From: Clavelina lepadiformis
Taxonomy: Eukaryota > Chordata > Ascidiacea > Aplousobranchia > Clavelinidae
Length of the DNA: 64,000 bases
Assembly (NCBI RefSeq): GCF_947623445.1
Contig: NC_135243.1
Coordinates: 4,714,501-4,778,500 of the forward strand
Direction: 5' to 3'
Shown here: piece after piece, positions 10,871 through 24,100 of the stretch
How the letters are laid out: every line of letters starts with the position of its first letter
Position numbering within the stretch: the stretch's first letter is position 1
Notes under the pieces: model-generated
What the model saw: the letters and a program-made list of their open reading frames with translations, nothing else
What the model was told of the DNA's origin: nothing
The model's database searches: none
Translations under genes and position numbers: made by a program

Positions 10871-11221
10871 TGCATAACTTACAGTGTAAGTTGTAGAATG
10901 ATTGTTATTAGACGTATTATTGTTTATATTCATAAAAAATAGACGTAATGTTTCAACACAGTAATTAAATCTCTGCTTCTCGTACATTACAAAAATGCTT
11001 TCAAAACTTGGCAAAATTAGGATAATGCGATGATCAACTGTATCTTCTACAGGTTTTGCGTTCTCAGACTGTGTTGAATATGCCATTAACATTTTAAAAT
11101 CAACTTTAGCGATAACATTTTGTAAGACCTGGTTGAATACTGAGTGTTTCTGCATGTTCCTCAATTTCAAAAACTTCGCTTTCCGTGAAAATATTCCGAT
11201 AAATATCCGGCGCCTATTCAC

Positions 11222-12160
11222 AACGTAACATGTGATAACTTTTTCGCGTTTCCAACGAGATAAAAAAATGCAAAGAAAAGGATTTAATGAACAAAAACAA
11301 ATCTAGTTTGAACAGCCTGCAGCAAATCGTAAGGATTTTACAAAGAATAAGCTACAACATCACGCAGATATTTAAGTAGAAATCAGAAGACGCCAGGATA
11401 CTGCAGTAACATAGACATCGGAAATAAGCAGCCAAATCAATAATGTAATTAATCAGCGTGTGCACATTGAAAGTTGTAAAATAATTGAAGTGAAAGATAA
11501 GCGGCAAATGGGTTCACGCGTGCCCGTACGTTTAAATGTAAACAAAGTAAGGTTGTATATTTGCAAATGATTTTCTGATTACTTCTCAACACTTCAAAAT
11601 GTTATAGTCAAGATTCTAATTGTAATGACGCAATAAAGACCTGAATATATTCGATGCTGAAGATTATACGAATGAGCAGGATATTGCACTTAAAAGAAAT
11701 CAGCCAGACCAACGACGTAAAGATTGTCAAAAAGGCAACATTGCAGAGAAAATCAACGCAACGGAGAATAAACAACATGGGATGTGAAATTACACTGCAC
11801 CAGGCGTGGTAGTTATGCAAAAAATCGCTGTAATATTAATAACACGAACTTAGTGAATAGTGAGACAAACTTTTCAAGCGGTGAATATGCAATAGGGAAA
11901 CAATAAATCATAACAATGCAGCGTATTTGAATCAAAAGAAAAATGAAGAAAATTTTTGTCCATAAACCACGACTTTGTGTCACGGTTCGTTATCATCAGC
12001 TAATATAAAACTCGTGGATATATGGTAATTTACGTATTTACAATATAATAAATATAGGAACTTAATTTAAATGGTGTCTGTAAAGCATAGAATCAAACAG
12101 AAAAAATGACGAGCTATTATGGTAAGGTATGGGCGTTAAACGCCAGTCGTGCGCACAAGA
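11222..12160. other. 3' flank of PTPN23, nothing recognised
   Basis: AT-rich sequence downstream of the PTPN23 stop codon. Part of it is presumably 3' UTR. No clear poly(A) signal could be fixed. Confidence 0.45.
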
Positions 12161-15100
12161 TTACTTCTTCAAACCCCACATGGGATCCAGATCGGCAAAC
12201 GGATCATTTCCTGGATCGGTGTCAGTTTGCCTCTCAGCGCGAGGTTTGAAAAAGTCTGATTTGTTGAAGCGCTGTCTCTCCTTGCTTGCAGGGGCATTGC
12301 CCAGCGTGAATGACTCTGGCGTTAATTCGTCCAGCAAAGATGGCACGTTTGGTTTAGGTGATGGCGCTTGATCACCACCGCTAGGTTGGTCGACGAAATT
12401 GCTCGCCGCTTGGATATTCTGTTGATTGTTGGTATTAAGTGGTGCTTTTTGGTTGTAGGCTAACTGCTGGTCCACTGACTGGTAACCTTTCTGGTTGATG
12501 TTGGTGTTCACTGACGTTTGGTTCAGTTGGATTTGACTTTGCACCTGGTTTGTCTCGCTGGTGGTTTTGTCTGGCTCGTTACAACTACTCGCCACATCTG
12601 GTTTCACACCAGCGAAGTCCAAGGTTGCTGGTTGCTGATTGGAGGTGGTTCCTTGAACCAGATCACTCACATTACTGCCAATCAATGAATTTATGTCTGT
12701 GGTTGGTTCTGGTGGCATCGATGTCGGGTTATTGGCAGTTATGGAAGATGGTTGGGATGGTGGCTGGTTCACGTAGGCAGTCTGTAAATGTGCAAAAATG
12801 ATAGTTAAAAATATAAAAAATAGCAAAAGAGCAAAAAATACATAAAAACGAAAACAATAAGAAAGGAACGAGACAAAACAAACAAAATAAAAAAGCCTTC
12901 ACAAAAACAATGCATTGATCAACAGCCAGCAACAACATACAGTATAAATACATCTGGTTTCCAATTCGTAAAATTAATTCACAAGAGCAGAAACATACAG
13001 CATGAAACAAGCGAGATAACACACGAACCTGTTCCATGTCATAATACTCCTAAAGTGGTTAGAAATGTATTAAAACATCAGCGCCTCATGATATGATTTG
13101 TGACATTCTCTAACATTCCATACATGAACTAACTAATTTGAACTAGTTAAACTTGAGATGAATTTGTTCAATGTGCCAAAATGGCATAATTTGTCAAGAT
13201 TTTCACAATTTAATAGCAGTTTACAAATGTCAATACTTCAACAGAACAGTTTGACTCTTTTTGGCTAGTTCCACCCATTTCAATTACAAAACTTACTTTG
13301 TCAGTTCGAATGGTCATCCTATCCACACTGGCTTGTATGCTTGATAGAGCATCTGGACCAAATACATCGAACGCACTTGAAATGTGCTTTGCTACTGGTG
13401 CAGTGACCTTTAATGCAATGGTATATTTCAGAAGGCAGTAGTCTGGTGATCGTTTTAAGCTTACTAAATGTAAATTATACGTGGCAGTATTTGGTGTCTG
13501 CTTGGAAGTTTATTAGAAGAAATTTTAAATTGACAAAACCAAGCTGGAACAAGATTAAAAAAAGAAAGGACAAAATTTGAACATTTAACTTTACATAAAT
13601 TAGTACAAGAACATATTCATGTAAAACTCCTGCATATAAAGCTGTCACAGATTTCTTGAAAGCGTTTTTAATTTTCAAACACCAAAGTGACATTTTACTC
13701 ACAGGCGGTGTACTTGGCGGTCTTTCAACATTCACATTCACTCCTCTTTGTTGAAGTAAATCCACCGCGTGTTGGTAGACGAGGTCGTGAATGAACTTAA
13801 GTTGTGCCTGGAACAAGATCACTTGCAATATACCTGCTGTAACCAGTCCCAGGTTGATTCAACCTGGACAATTAAGCCCAGGATGACCCAACTGGTTTAT
13901 TTGTCCTGGGTTGAATTGACCAACCTCCAACGTAGCCATCATTAGTTGTACCATGAATTCCATAAGTAATTGTCATTAAATGTTACTATAATTACTCTAG
14001 ACTCTGCCATAGTGCTGAACGTAGCAGGGCATTAAATTTAACTATAACCAGTTCTTTTTAAAGGTATTAATAAAGACCGAAACGATCTCTTAAATTTCTC
14101 CAACTGTCTGTCAAAATTTATATATTTGCAACTACAGTAGAAAAATAGCAGTTGGTCTTTGAAAGTTTCCAAAAATTTCTTAGTGATCGCCAAAATCAAA
14201 CCTTAAAAAACACCGACTATAAATCATGTACTTTAATTGTGTTGAAAAGAGTTTCTTTAGTGACGTCACAAAGTACCTTTTCACGGATCATAAACTTTCG
14301 CTTCATTCTCATTTTCTCAACCAAGTCCAAGATGTCGGGAATTCCCAATCCAGCATCAAGTTCCTGAATGCAAGCATACGAAGCGCAGAACGTACCAGTG
14401 TGCCCGACACCATTCCTGGAAAGCAAGAGAACTAATTTTCTTCCGTATCTCTCCTATCAACCACCTCGCAAGTGCTATAACTAAATGCTAGAAGAAAGAA
14501 AATTCTAGCCACGCGTAAAACGATAATGCATTGAGCTCTCTTAATGCCCGAGACTTACTCGCAGTGGACAAGTATAGGCCATTGCAGGCTTCTCTGTTGC
14601 GAGTGGTAGTTGTTGACCAGTCTCAAAAATGACATCAGGTCACTTGATGACGCGGGAAGTCCGCTTGAGTTAAAAAATTAAAAAAAATTTTCAGTCATAA
14701 GAAGCTTAATTATAATAATCGACCTTACATTGAAATTATTGGACTTATGAATTCATAAGCAATAATGTCAATAAGAATGCAAACACATTAGCTGCATTCA
14801 AAACAATTTGTCTTGGAATTACTTAAGGGGATATTTCTCGTGAGAGCTTTTGGGATCGTTTTAAGTAATATTTGCATTGTAAGTAAGATCATGTAATATC
14901 GTTTTAACTAACAGTAAATTGAATAATTCGTTATTCATTTTCTTTCTTTCTTTCAGCTCTTTGGTGTTTATCCATTCACAGGAAATATTAGAAGACTCTG
15001 TATTGTCAGCAACTGATGACTTACTGTTCAGGCCAAGCTGTATATTGCAGTTGAGTTAGAGAGCGTGGCAGACTGCGCTTGGAGTGTTTAAGTGTAAACG

Positions 15101-18100
15101 TGCGTTCTATGTAGCTGTTGTATTTGCAGCTTGTGGTGAAGGTGATTGACAGTGGTCCGTGCTTCTGTTCTAAATTCCTATCCTCCGGCCAATACTTCGC
15201 ACATTTCTGTAGAATATAAACTGCATGAAAATTTGCATTACTGTGATAAATATGACATTGACAAAATATCTGTGTTAGGAATAAGCTTGTGCATACAGAT
15301 GGCTGAAACATGAACATTAAACAGCATATCTGACATAACGATCAATAACAAAGACAGTATGAATGTCAAAGTACAACAGTTTTACAATACCAATATATGT
15401 TTAGTTCTATTATCCATAAAAGCCTAAATTTAACAAACAGTCCTAATACATAGCTAACATTTGGATTTGACTTAAACTAAATACAATTCTGATAATTAAA
15501 CTGCTACGGGAAGTAGTAGAGATAGCACCTGAATATGCAAAGTGGAGAAAATTAAATCAAAAAAGATTTGAAAGTTAACATGCTAACCTATCACAAAGAA
15601 AATTACCACGGTTATTACATAAGAATGATATTTTGTTTTTGAAATTTTTTTGAATATTTTGAATCAAAAGGCAATATCATGCATAGAAGTCGAGGAAATC
15701 CTCAGCGTTAGTATTCGAGATTTGATATGTCAAAGTGTTCCATTTTACAAGACCATGAAATTAAATCAAGAGCATGTTTTAAGCCAACTAAGTTCAATGC
15801 ATTTCAGACACAAACCTTGGGCACTTCGTTCTTGCTGACCAACATGACAATCAAGTTAACTTGCTGCTCGTAGACCATCGTCCAAAAATCTCCACAAGAT
15901 GAGGGAAGTGGTGATTGTGTGGCTGAAATTCAACAGATAGTGCTTAATTAAAAAATCTTTATTTTGTACGTTCACTTATTTCGCAAAGCTTCAGATGGAA
16001 ATGTCTGTTGCATACTCATAATTATTAGAAACTTATATAGTGACAAACTACCTGTGGGTAACAAACTTTTAAAATCAAAGAACCCAGTTTATTGAGGCGT
16101 TTGAATATTAACGACTAACAACTTGAGTACAACAAAAAGTTGTATATATAGGTGGAAATACACGTTTCTAAACTAACTGTCTGCTTGATTCGACTAAACT
16201 TTGTTAAATTTTCATCAGTAAATAATTTCGTTCATCAAGAGATCATGCAAAATCGGAATTATTGCTCTTTTCAGATCAGCAAAAAAATGACACATCATTG
16301 CCCATTAACTGTTTCAACAAACAAACGGTTACCAATGAATCTGGGACAGTAGTGAGAGATGCCATCTATCAGGCTTGCATTAACGTAATCATCCTTGGTT
16401 TCAGCTAAAACAATTCGATTCTGGTCATAAGGGAGAATATCCTGGAATCTGTTCTTGTACGAGGAGCAGCGACCAATGGCAGTAGATTGTTGTCGTGCGT
16501 GTTTTTCCTGCAACTCTGACAACTGCTTCCATTTCCTATACACAAATGAGTGGCTTAATTAGGAATTAAGTGGCAATTAGGAAACCTACTGAAGTTAACC
16601 ATCATCATAAAATTACACACAAAAACAAAACATACACATTCAGCTTGCCACTTGACTGGCAGAATAACGTGTTGCGCAGAATAAAGTACAAAGTTGCATT
16701 ATCACATTTACCGATGTCTTTTTTAGAAAGCAGAATAATTTTTTAAAATGAGTTAGCACCTATTAATAAACGTTAAAGGTAACATCGACACAAGCCACAA
16801 ACATTGCTGCTAATACATCTGTTACCGAGCTTAAACAGTGTATGTATAAATATCTCATGCAGACGCAAGGTCCCAGAACAGGTTTCCGACCTGAGATTGC
16901 TTTATGCACATCAATGGTTAATGTTTGAAATTTAGTACATTACAAAATTCTTACGTGTCCAACAGGCAAAGCGTCCCAGGTTCTTTAAAGAGAAGACTTG
17001 CCACAACATTGTGAAATGCCTCTGTCTCTGATTTAAACTTCATTAAGTCAGCAGCTGTGTTATAAGGGATGTCTTCAATACGACGAACTATCATGTCATC
17101 ATCATCAACTTTTGTAGGAACGAGCAGCTGAAGATAAAAGTGAATCTTTACATAAGAAAGATTCTTCGTGATAGATCACAAAAAAATGCTATCTGCATAA
17201 TTTGTGCTGTCTGTATGTGTCAATCATCGCCAATTGGCAACATACGTTTAATGTCTGATACAGAACTTAAATAAATTTCAGCAAAGTTTTTCAGATCTAC
17301 CACTACCAGACAGTTTTTGATTTTTGAGCAATACATATTTCACCCTACAATCAATTTCTTATTGAAAAGAATGATACAGAATATTAGAAAACAGGAATAA
17401 CAAAGTAGCAATATTGCTGTTTTAAAGTGGATGGTTCGCACTACACAAAGTACTCACTGATTTTGGTTGCAAAGATCCCTGAACGTCAGCCTCAGGACTG
17501 GCTGAAAGAAGTTCATCAGCTGAAGTACTTGATGTTGTTGGACGCAATGGAAGCACTGGGGTGTAGGTTAAACCTTCCAAATCGGCGCTTGGTTTTGTGG
17601 GATCCAACGGTGGTTGTAAATCTGTCTTTCCAACAACAGTAGGCGTCAAGGGTTGGCCAAGAGTAGGGGGTGACGTTGGCACCATGCTTGCTGGTGATTG
17701 CTGTTGCAATGGTTGTTGTGCCGGGCTTGATGGTGTGTTGCTTTGTAAATACCCTGCAGTTGGTACATGTTGAGTTTGAAGTTGAGCTTGCACCCCAGAT
17801 GGTGGCTGTGGATGCATTTGCGGCTTACTAGCAGATCCATGAGGTTGATGAGTAGGTGCAACATTAGGCTGCATGCCTGGCTGATAAAAACCATGACGAA
17901 CTGGCTGCTGGTTAGGTTTAGTCAGTGTACTTGGTTGGTTGAAGCGTGGTTGTTGCGGTGTACTTTGACCAAACTGGGCGTTGCTTGGGTGGTTTTGCCT
18001 CACTTGTTGATAACCATGCTGTACGGATGGTGGTTGGCCTGTTTGTTGCGTTGGATGTTGCATGGCTAGTGATGTTGGTTGCTGAAAACGCTGGACAGCA

Positions 18101-21100
18101 GGTTGTTGAGGACTTGGTGTTTTAGGTTGAGGGGCCCACTGGTTACGAGGAGGCTGTTGAGGAGTGAAGTTCTGGGGTGCGAGTTGCCTTTGGAAATTTG
18201 TTGGAGTTTGTTGTTGCGATTGATAGCCATGTATGTCTGGTTGTATTTGACGAGATGGTCTAACTTGTTGAGAGATTGGTTGCAACCCTATGTTGTGTGG
18301 TTGTGAAACAGAGTGTGTGGTGCCCTGCGGTGTAGGTGGCTGAAGATGAGGTTGGACTGGTCGTTGGTGAGCAAGGTGTGCGGCTTGAAGAACTGGTTGC
18401 TGAGGACCTTGAAACACTTGCTGGTGAGTTTGCGCCAAATGTTGAGCACCTTGAGGTCCAGGGCATTGGGCACTGCGTGGTCCATGCTGTCGAGGTCCCA
18501 GTTGCTGGTGTCCTTGCGGACCGGGAAAATGTTGTGTCTGCAAATTTCCAGGTGATGGCACACTTTGAGCAACCTGGTGATAATCTTGTGGCATTTGCCG
18601 CCGTACACTTTGCTGGCTTGTTGTTTGATCAAAACGTTGCACAGCTTGCTGTGAAACGTTGGTCTGTTGCGACTGGCTGTGAGGATATGCACCGGGCTGC
18701 TGGTAACTCTGAGAAGATGGGACTGGTTGTTGCCTAAGCATCGGGCTTGAAGAGTTCTGAAGCTGGTGACTTGAAGACAGGATGCTTCCTGGGTGCACAC
18801 CATAGCCACCATATGGTAACCTAGGTACTGGTTCACCTGGCTGGTAGGCTGTGGTCATAGGTTGGTGCTGATTAATCTGCATTTGTGGGCTAACTGGGAC
18901 CGACTGAGATTGGTTTTGGGGTTGAGTAGAGTAGGGAACTGGTTGTTGTGAGTGACCAGACACAAACTGCTGGTGGTGACTAACTGGTTGATTAGAAACA
19001 GGATGGTGAAGAAATGGTTGTTGAGATGGTGGTGTCATACTCAGCGATCTGTTTGGTACATTCCCAGTACCAGCTACAGCATGGTAACCAGTTTGTGGGC
19101 TTGGATATACAGACGTAGCTGGTTGCTGTTGTAATGGTCCAGGTTGGTTAGAAATAGCTGTTTGTTGTCCTTTGGCTTGGAGTGATGCATCTGGTTGGAC
19201 ACCACCATAGTGACCAGAGGCTGGATAATGCTGACCAGGAAGAGTCGGGTTACTGGTTACAGTTGATTGCCGTGGTGGTGTATTAGGATAGTTTTGAAAT
19301 TGGTGTGGAACAGGTTGAACCAAACTGACTGGTACCTGCGTGGGTATCACTGGGTTACCAGTTGACGTTGGACCAAATGACTGTTGTGCTGACGGAGATG
19401 CCTGGGATGCTTGCAGATGGGGTGACATGGGGGTCTGGGACATGATCGGGGCATGGTGGGGCACCGCACTGACCTGGGGTAAAGTGTCACCCGGGTGAAC
19501 ACCAGCACGTGGAGGTAAGTTAATGTTCACTTGCGGGTTGTATCCTTGGGTGGTGTGTGGGTTATGGTAACCTAAACCCACGGAAGTGGGGAGCCTCCTA
19601 GAACTTATTCCAGGATTTGGGTTTGACAAGTGTGGTCGAATTGCCGCAGTGCTCCCAACTGCGCCAGGGGTGCTCACACCTAAAAATATAGAAATTGATT
19701 TTTAAATCACATAAAAGGGAATCTCAAGCAACATTGACAAAACAACTGTAAAGTGAATTCAAGTTTAGTCAGTGGTGACAACAATGCTGCTACTTCTAAA
19801 GTGTAAATTAAATATCAAAATAGTCAACATGATGTTGACCAAATTAATAATGTGCAAGACCAAACCAAGTAAAGTGGTAAAAACAATAATCAAGTAAAAT
19901 AGGCAACTAAATTTTTACAAAAGTGAATTCAACAAAACCACAAAAAGCCACGAACCTTCAGGAAGACCTCCAGACATCTGCAGATAACGAAGAAAAGCTG
20001 GGTCATTGAACTCGTCCATATCATCAGCCATTGCAGCTAACTCTTCCGTACTGAAGAGAGATGTTCCAGGTTTGGAAGCAGCAGGTGCAGGTGTCGGTTT
20101 TGTTGTTTTCGGTTTGGGGGCACTTGGTCTCGGTGGTGGTTTCTTTGCCTCATGTCTAAAGGTGTTGAAAGATGATAATTTTATCTGAAAACTACGCGAA
20201 TTTCATTGGCTGCCGATACTTTTTAAGTAAATGTACCAACGTATATAGCAGAAGTGCTTTATTCAGAGTACATAAAACAATTATACAAAAACGTAACTAC
20301 GAGCTTTAAAAACAGAACACTTTCGCATGATATCGAACCATGCATGCCGTAGCAACAAATACAACAGACAGAATATTAAAAAATTCGTGTAACGCAATCT
20401 AATATAATATTCAGTCTAGACAGCCTAATAACATGAATACCAAAAACTCACTTATCAAGAATTTGCTTTCTCAGTTTAGAATTCTTGTCATTCAGTTCCA
20501 CCATGCTTGTGTGCAAGTCCTTAACTTTATCGAGGAGTTCTTTGAAGAAATCGTATCCTTCCTTGCAGCGTGTCACAGCTTCTGTGTAGCCGGTACAGGA
20601 GAGCAATAAGCTGTCGCATTTCTGCTTCACCCTGTACGATTTAAAACAGACGGGTATGAGTAAGCTTACTACAGTGACTTACTTGACACTGTGCAGTTTT
20701 GACGTTTATTCCATTATTATTACAAATAGAAGATTTCTAAATGTTACTTCTGGTTTATCTTCAACCCCTTTTAATTTTTGAACTACTAGGCTGCAATGGC
20801 CAATGTCAAGCAAGCAAAACTCACTTTTCTTTGTGAACTTCGACAGTTTTTTTTATTTTCGTGTATCGCACGTTTGCTTCAGTCACAGCGGTTAATATGT
20901 TCTCCTGGGCTGTCAGGTTCTGCCTGATGTAGCCGACCAATGTGTCGTGTTTTTTTAACTCTTCTTGAAAGAGATCCTAGAAAATAGTGGCCGTGAGAGC
21001 TATTAATACCACAATAGCCTCACTCACACCGTGCGTGAATTAGACGAATACACCCTGTTCTAAAACTATGACTGACACAAAGCAGGAACCATGATCTCGT

Positions 21101-24100
21101 ATGGATTTCATGCAATGTTTAGAATTGAGTAGAAATTATTTAAAATAGCTTTTAAATTATTAAGGAGGGTCCGTGTAGGAAATTTCAGCCTGTGAGAGAA
21201 TGTATGGCACTAACCATACCATGCAAAAACTAATTTGTACTGATGAACAGACACAAAGACAAGCCACAACATATATCTCTCTTTCTTTTCGAAACCCACC
21301 TCTTCCTCTCAGGAGGGTCGCGTGGGCAACGACTCTAGGAGTTCCCAGAACAGTATGCAATCCTTTACAATATGATTTTACATTTAAAACGAAAGCATTG
21401 TTACCTCTGAATCCACGCCTGGTTTTGTCATCAGGGAGGAAGTGACGTCATCTTCCTCGAGTTGTGATCTCAACTGCGCGACCAGCGTCTGGCGCTGTTG
21501 CTCCATCTCTGCGACTTTACTGCACAACTTCTGGACGAGGTTAATTACCTCTTTGTCGTCATCCGCTGGAATATTTGCATAAAAGCAAATTTTAAGTTCT
21601 AATACTTTTTAAAACTTTTTCCAAGGTTTTTTCCTTGTTAATTGATTGGTTCTTTGAATGTGAATAATTAATGAGTTTATGTAAATATCTATTGTAAACA
21701 GTAGCTTAATTCAATACATAAGACGTGGTTTTGTAACAAGCGGTGGTTTTGTTAACTGAAGCAAGTCTATCAGCAGCAAAACAATGATTTTGGATGGTAA
21801 AAATTTACTCAATCATTTAGTCTGGGGAAATAGGGAAAATAATAGGAAATAGAGAAATACTTTGTTTAGGTGGAAATATCTGTCATATCTGAACAGCATT
21901 AATTGTACTTATGTCTTTATCATTTCATGGCAATGGTGATGCGTTCAAGAACCGTCAGATATGTGAGAATAAGCCTCTGTTATGTTAACCTAATCAATGT
22001 ACATAGAATTGAAAATGGTCTTATATAACGAAGTTGGAATTATTAACCAGAGATTTTATAACGTATTTTAAATGGCAAATTACCGTTCCGGGCAAATTAG
22101 ATTTAATAAATGAATAGATTAAACAACTTCTACTGAACTAACAAATTTACCGGCATTATCATGAATGATGCACTTACATATGAGTTCTGAATAATTCTGA
22201 AATTTGCATTCCCTTTTTAAAGCATCCAAGCCCTCAGAGACAGTCTTAAGATTGCTGATGTGGATGCGCATGGCTGTGTGAAGATCGTCATTCATTTTAC
22301 CAGCCTGAGTAATAAAAAGACAAATAAATAAATCACATGTTACTGATTGTACCATATATGGTGTTATATCATGTTGCTTAATTGTCATGTTAAAGATCAT
22401 AGATATCGATGTTAAAATAAAGGTTGGAATGTCTCAGGGTCTTCATTGCAACAATGATAGTGTTATTCAAACTGATTACCTCACAACGTAAGTTTTATCA
22501 GATGAGCCGGCTACTACAAAATTTCAACTTATTTCCATTATGTTAAATTAGGTATCTATTTGCATTTCACCAATTTAATTATTTATCATTAATCAACCAG
22601 CATCTTAGCGCTTTGCATTTTTCTTCTCTGCTGCTTTCGTAGGAAACAGGAAATAATAAAGATAACACAATATTATGTTTTTGATGTGAATTTCAAAATA
22701 ACCACGAATAATATCACCTTCTTATGAACATCAGCGCATATTTCAAGCTCTTTTCTAACTTCATCAACTTCTTCTGATGAGTCAATCGACTTGCCACAAA
22801 CATCCTATAAAAGTATTTTTCTAAACATTTAAAGCAAACGAACATGAACAAATAAATTATTCTAGAAATATGTAAGATTACGGTCATTAACATTTTAAAT
22901 TGTAACATTAAACTGCTTAAATTTCTTTAAAGGTGGATTACCAAAAGCAAAAATGGTAAGATCAAACCAGGTTTGCCCAAAATGTTTGCATTATAAATAT
23001 ACATAATTATAATTCATAAAGGCACCATTTTAAACTGATAGGTGTCAATCTTTCATGAAGTAAATGTCAGAACATAGTAAAACTCATTTTAATGAAACAT
23101 GGACAAACCAAAGTAATGTGACTCTAAGTTATTGTCATAAATAAGCAAAAGTTAAACGAGTTTGCTTATAAAAAATTGACCTTCACTTGTCTTGTTTCAG
23201 TTTCTTCATCTTCCATCAAATTGACCGTCTCACTAACAACAGTCTCAATATCCATATACACGTTGGATAACTCTGCAGAGCAAAACAGCTAAATAAGAGG
23301 TAACAAAAGCTAATGTACTCTTGATAACTTTAAATGATAATATGCTGCCGCAAACCTTATAAGCTAAAGTTGCAGAATGACAGTGATTGACAGTTAAAAT
23401 CAAGGTTATTTAAAAGAATGCACAGTGTATAAAAGTGCACTGTACATACAATATGCATTATATCGTATAGCTGTATACAAAGATGAAACAAAAAATCGTG
23501 TGGTCTTAATGGTGTTATATTAGAAGCTGCACCTTTCATTGCTTTTGAAAGTTCTTGTATTGGGCTTTGATCAACACTAAGCGCAGCACAATGTTCAACC
23601 AGGGATAGATCTAAACGATCCTCATCATCTGCGTTTACTAGCTTGCCAGGATCCAGTTCAATTGCTCTTTTGTACTGTCTGCAGGGAAAATGTAAGGAAT
23701 TCAGCCTACTTTGCATACTGCCTAACAATTGCATATTCATAAATGTCATGAACGTGAATGTGTGAATTTCGTGAACGAATGTCGTGAACGTGAATGTCAT
23801 CATGTGTGAATGTGAATGTACCGTAACGTGAATCACTGAGTAAACTTACTCGAGTATTGAATTCTTTTCATCGACTTCTTCAATAATTGGTCTCAATAGT
23901 TTTGCTTTTTCTTCGCTGAAAGTGAAGGAAACTTTTGAGACGCTTTTAGTAAACTACTGTGTAGTAATAAAAGAGTAGCACTAATACTGAATAAGCATGA
24001 TCCACTTGAAGAGTTACAAAAAAAATCTATATTTAAAGAGAAGTTTAGTATATGACACTAACAGTACAAAAAGGTTATAGCTCCTTTGTATCTAAAAACT

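Noticed and set aside
12129..12371. Plus-strand open frame over the PTPN23 last exon
   Set aside because: It lies opposite the conserved C-terminal coding exon of PTPN23 and has no splice or domain evidence; a shadow frame.
17427..19134. Several plus-strand frames across the Pro/Gln-rich exon
   Set aside because: All are antisense shadows produced by the low-complexity composition of the real minus-strand exon.
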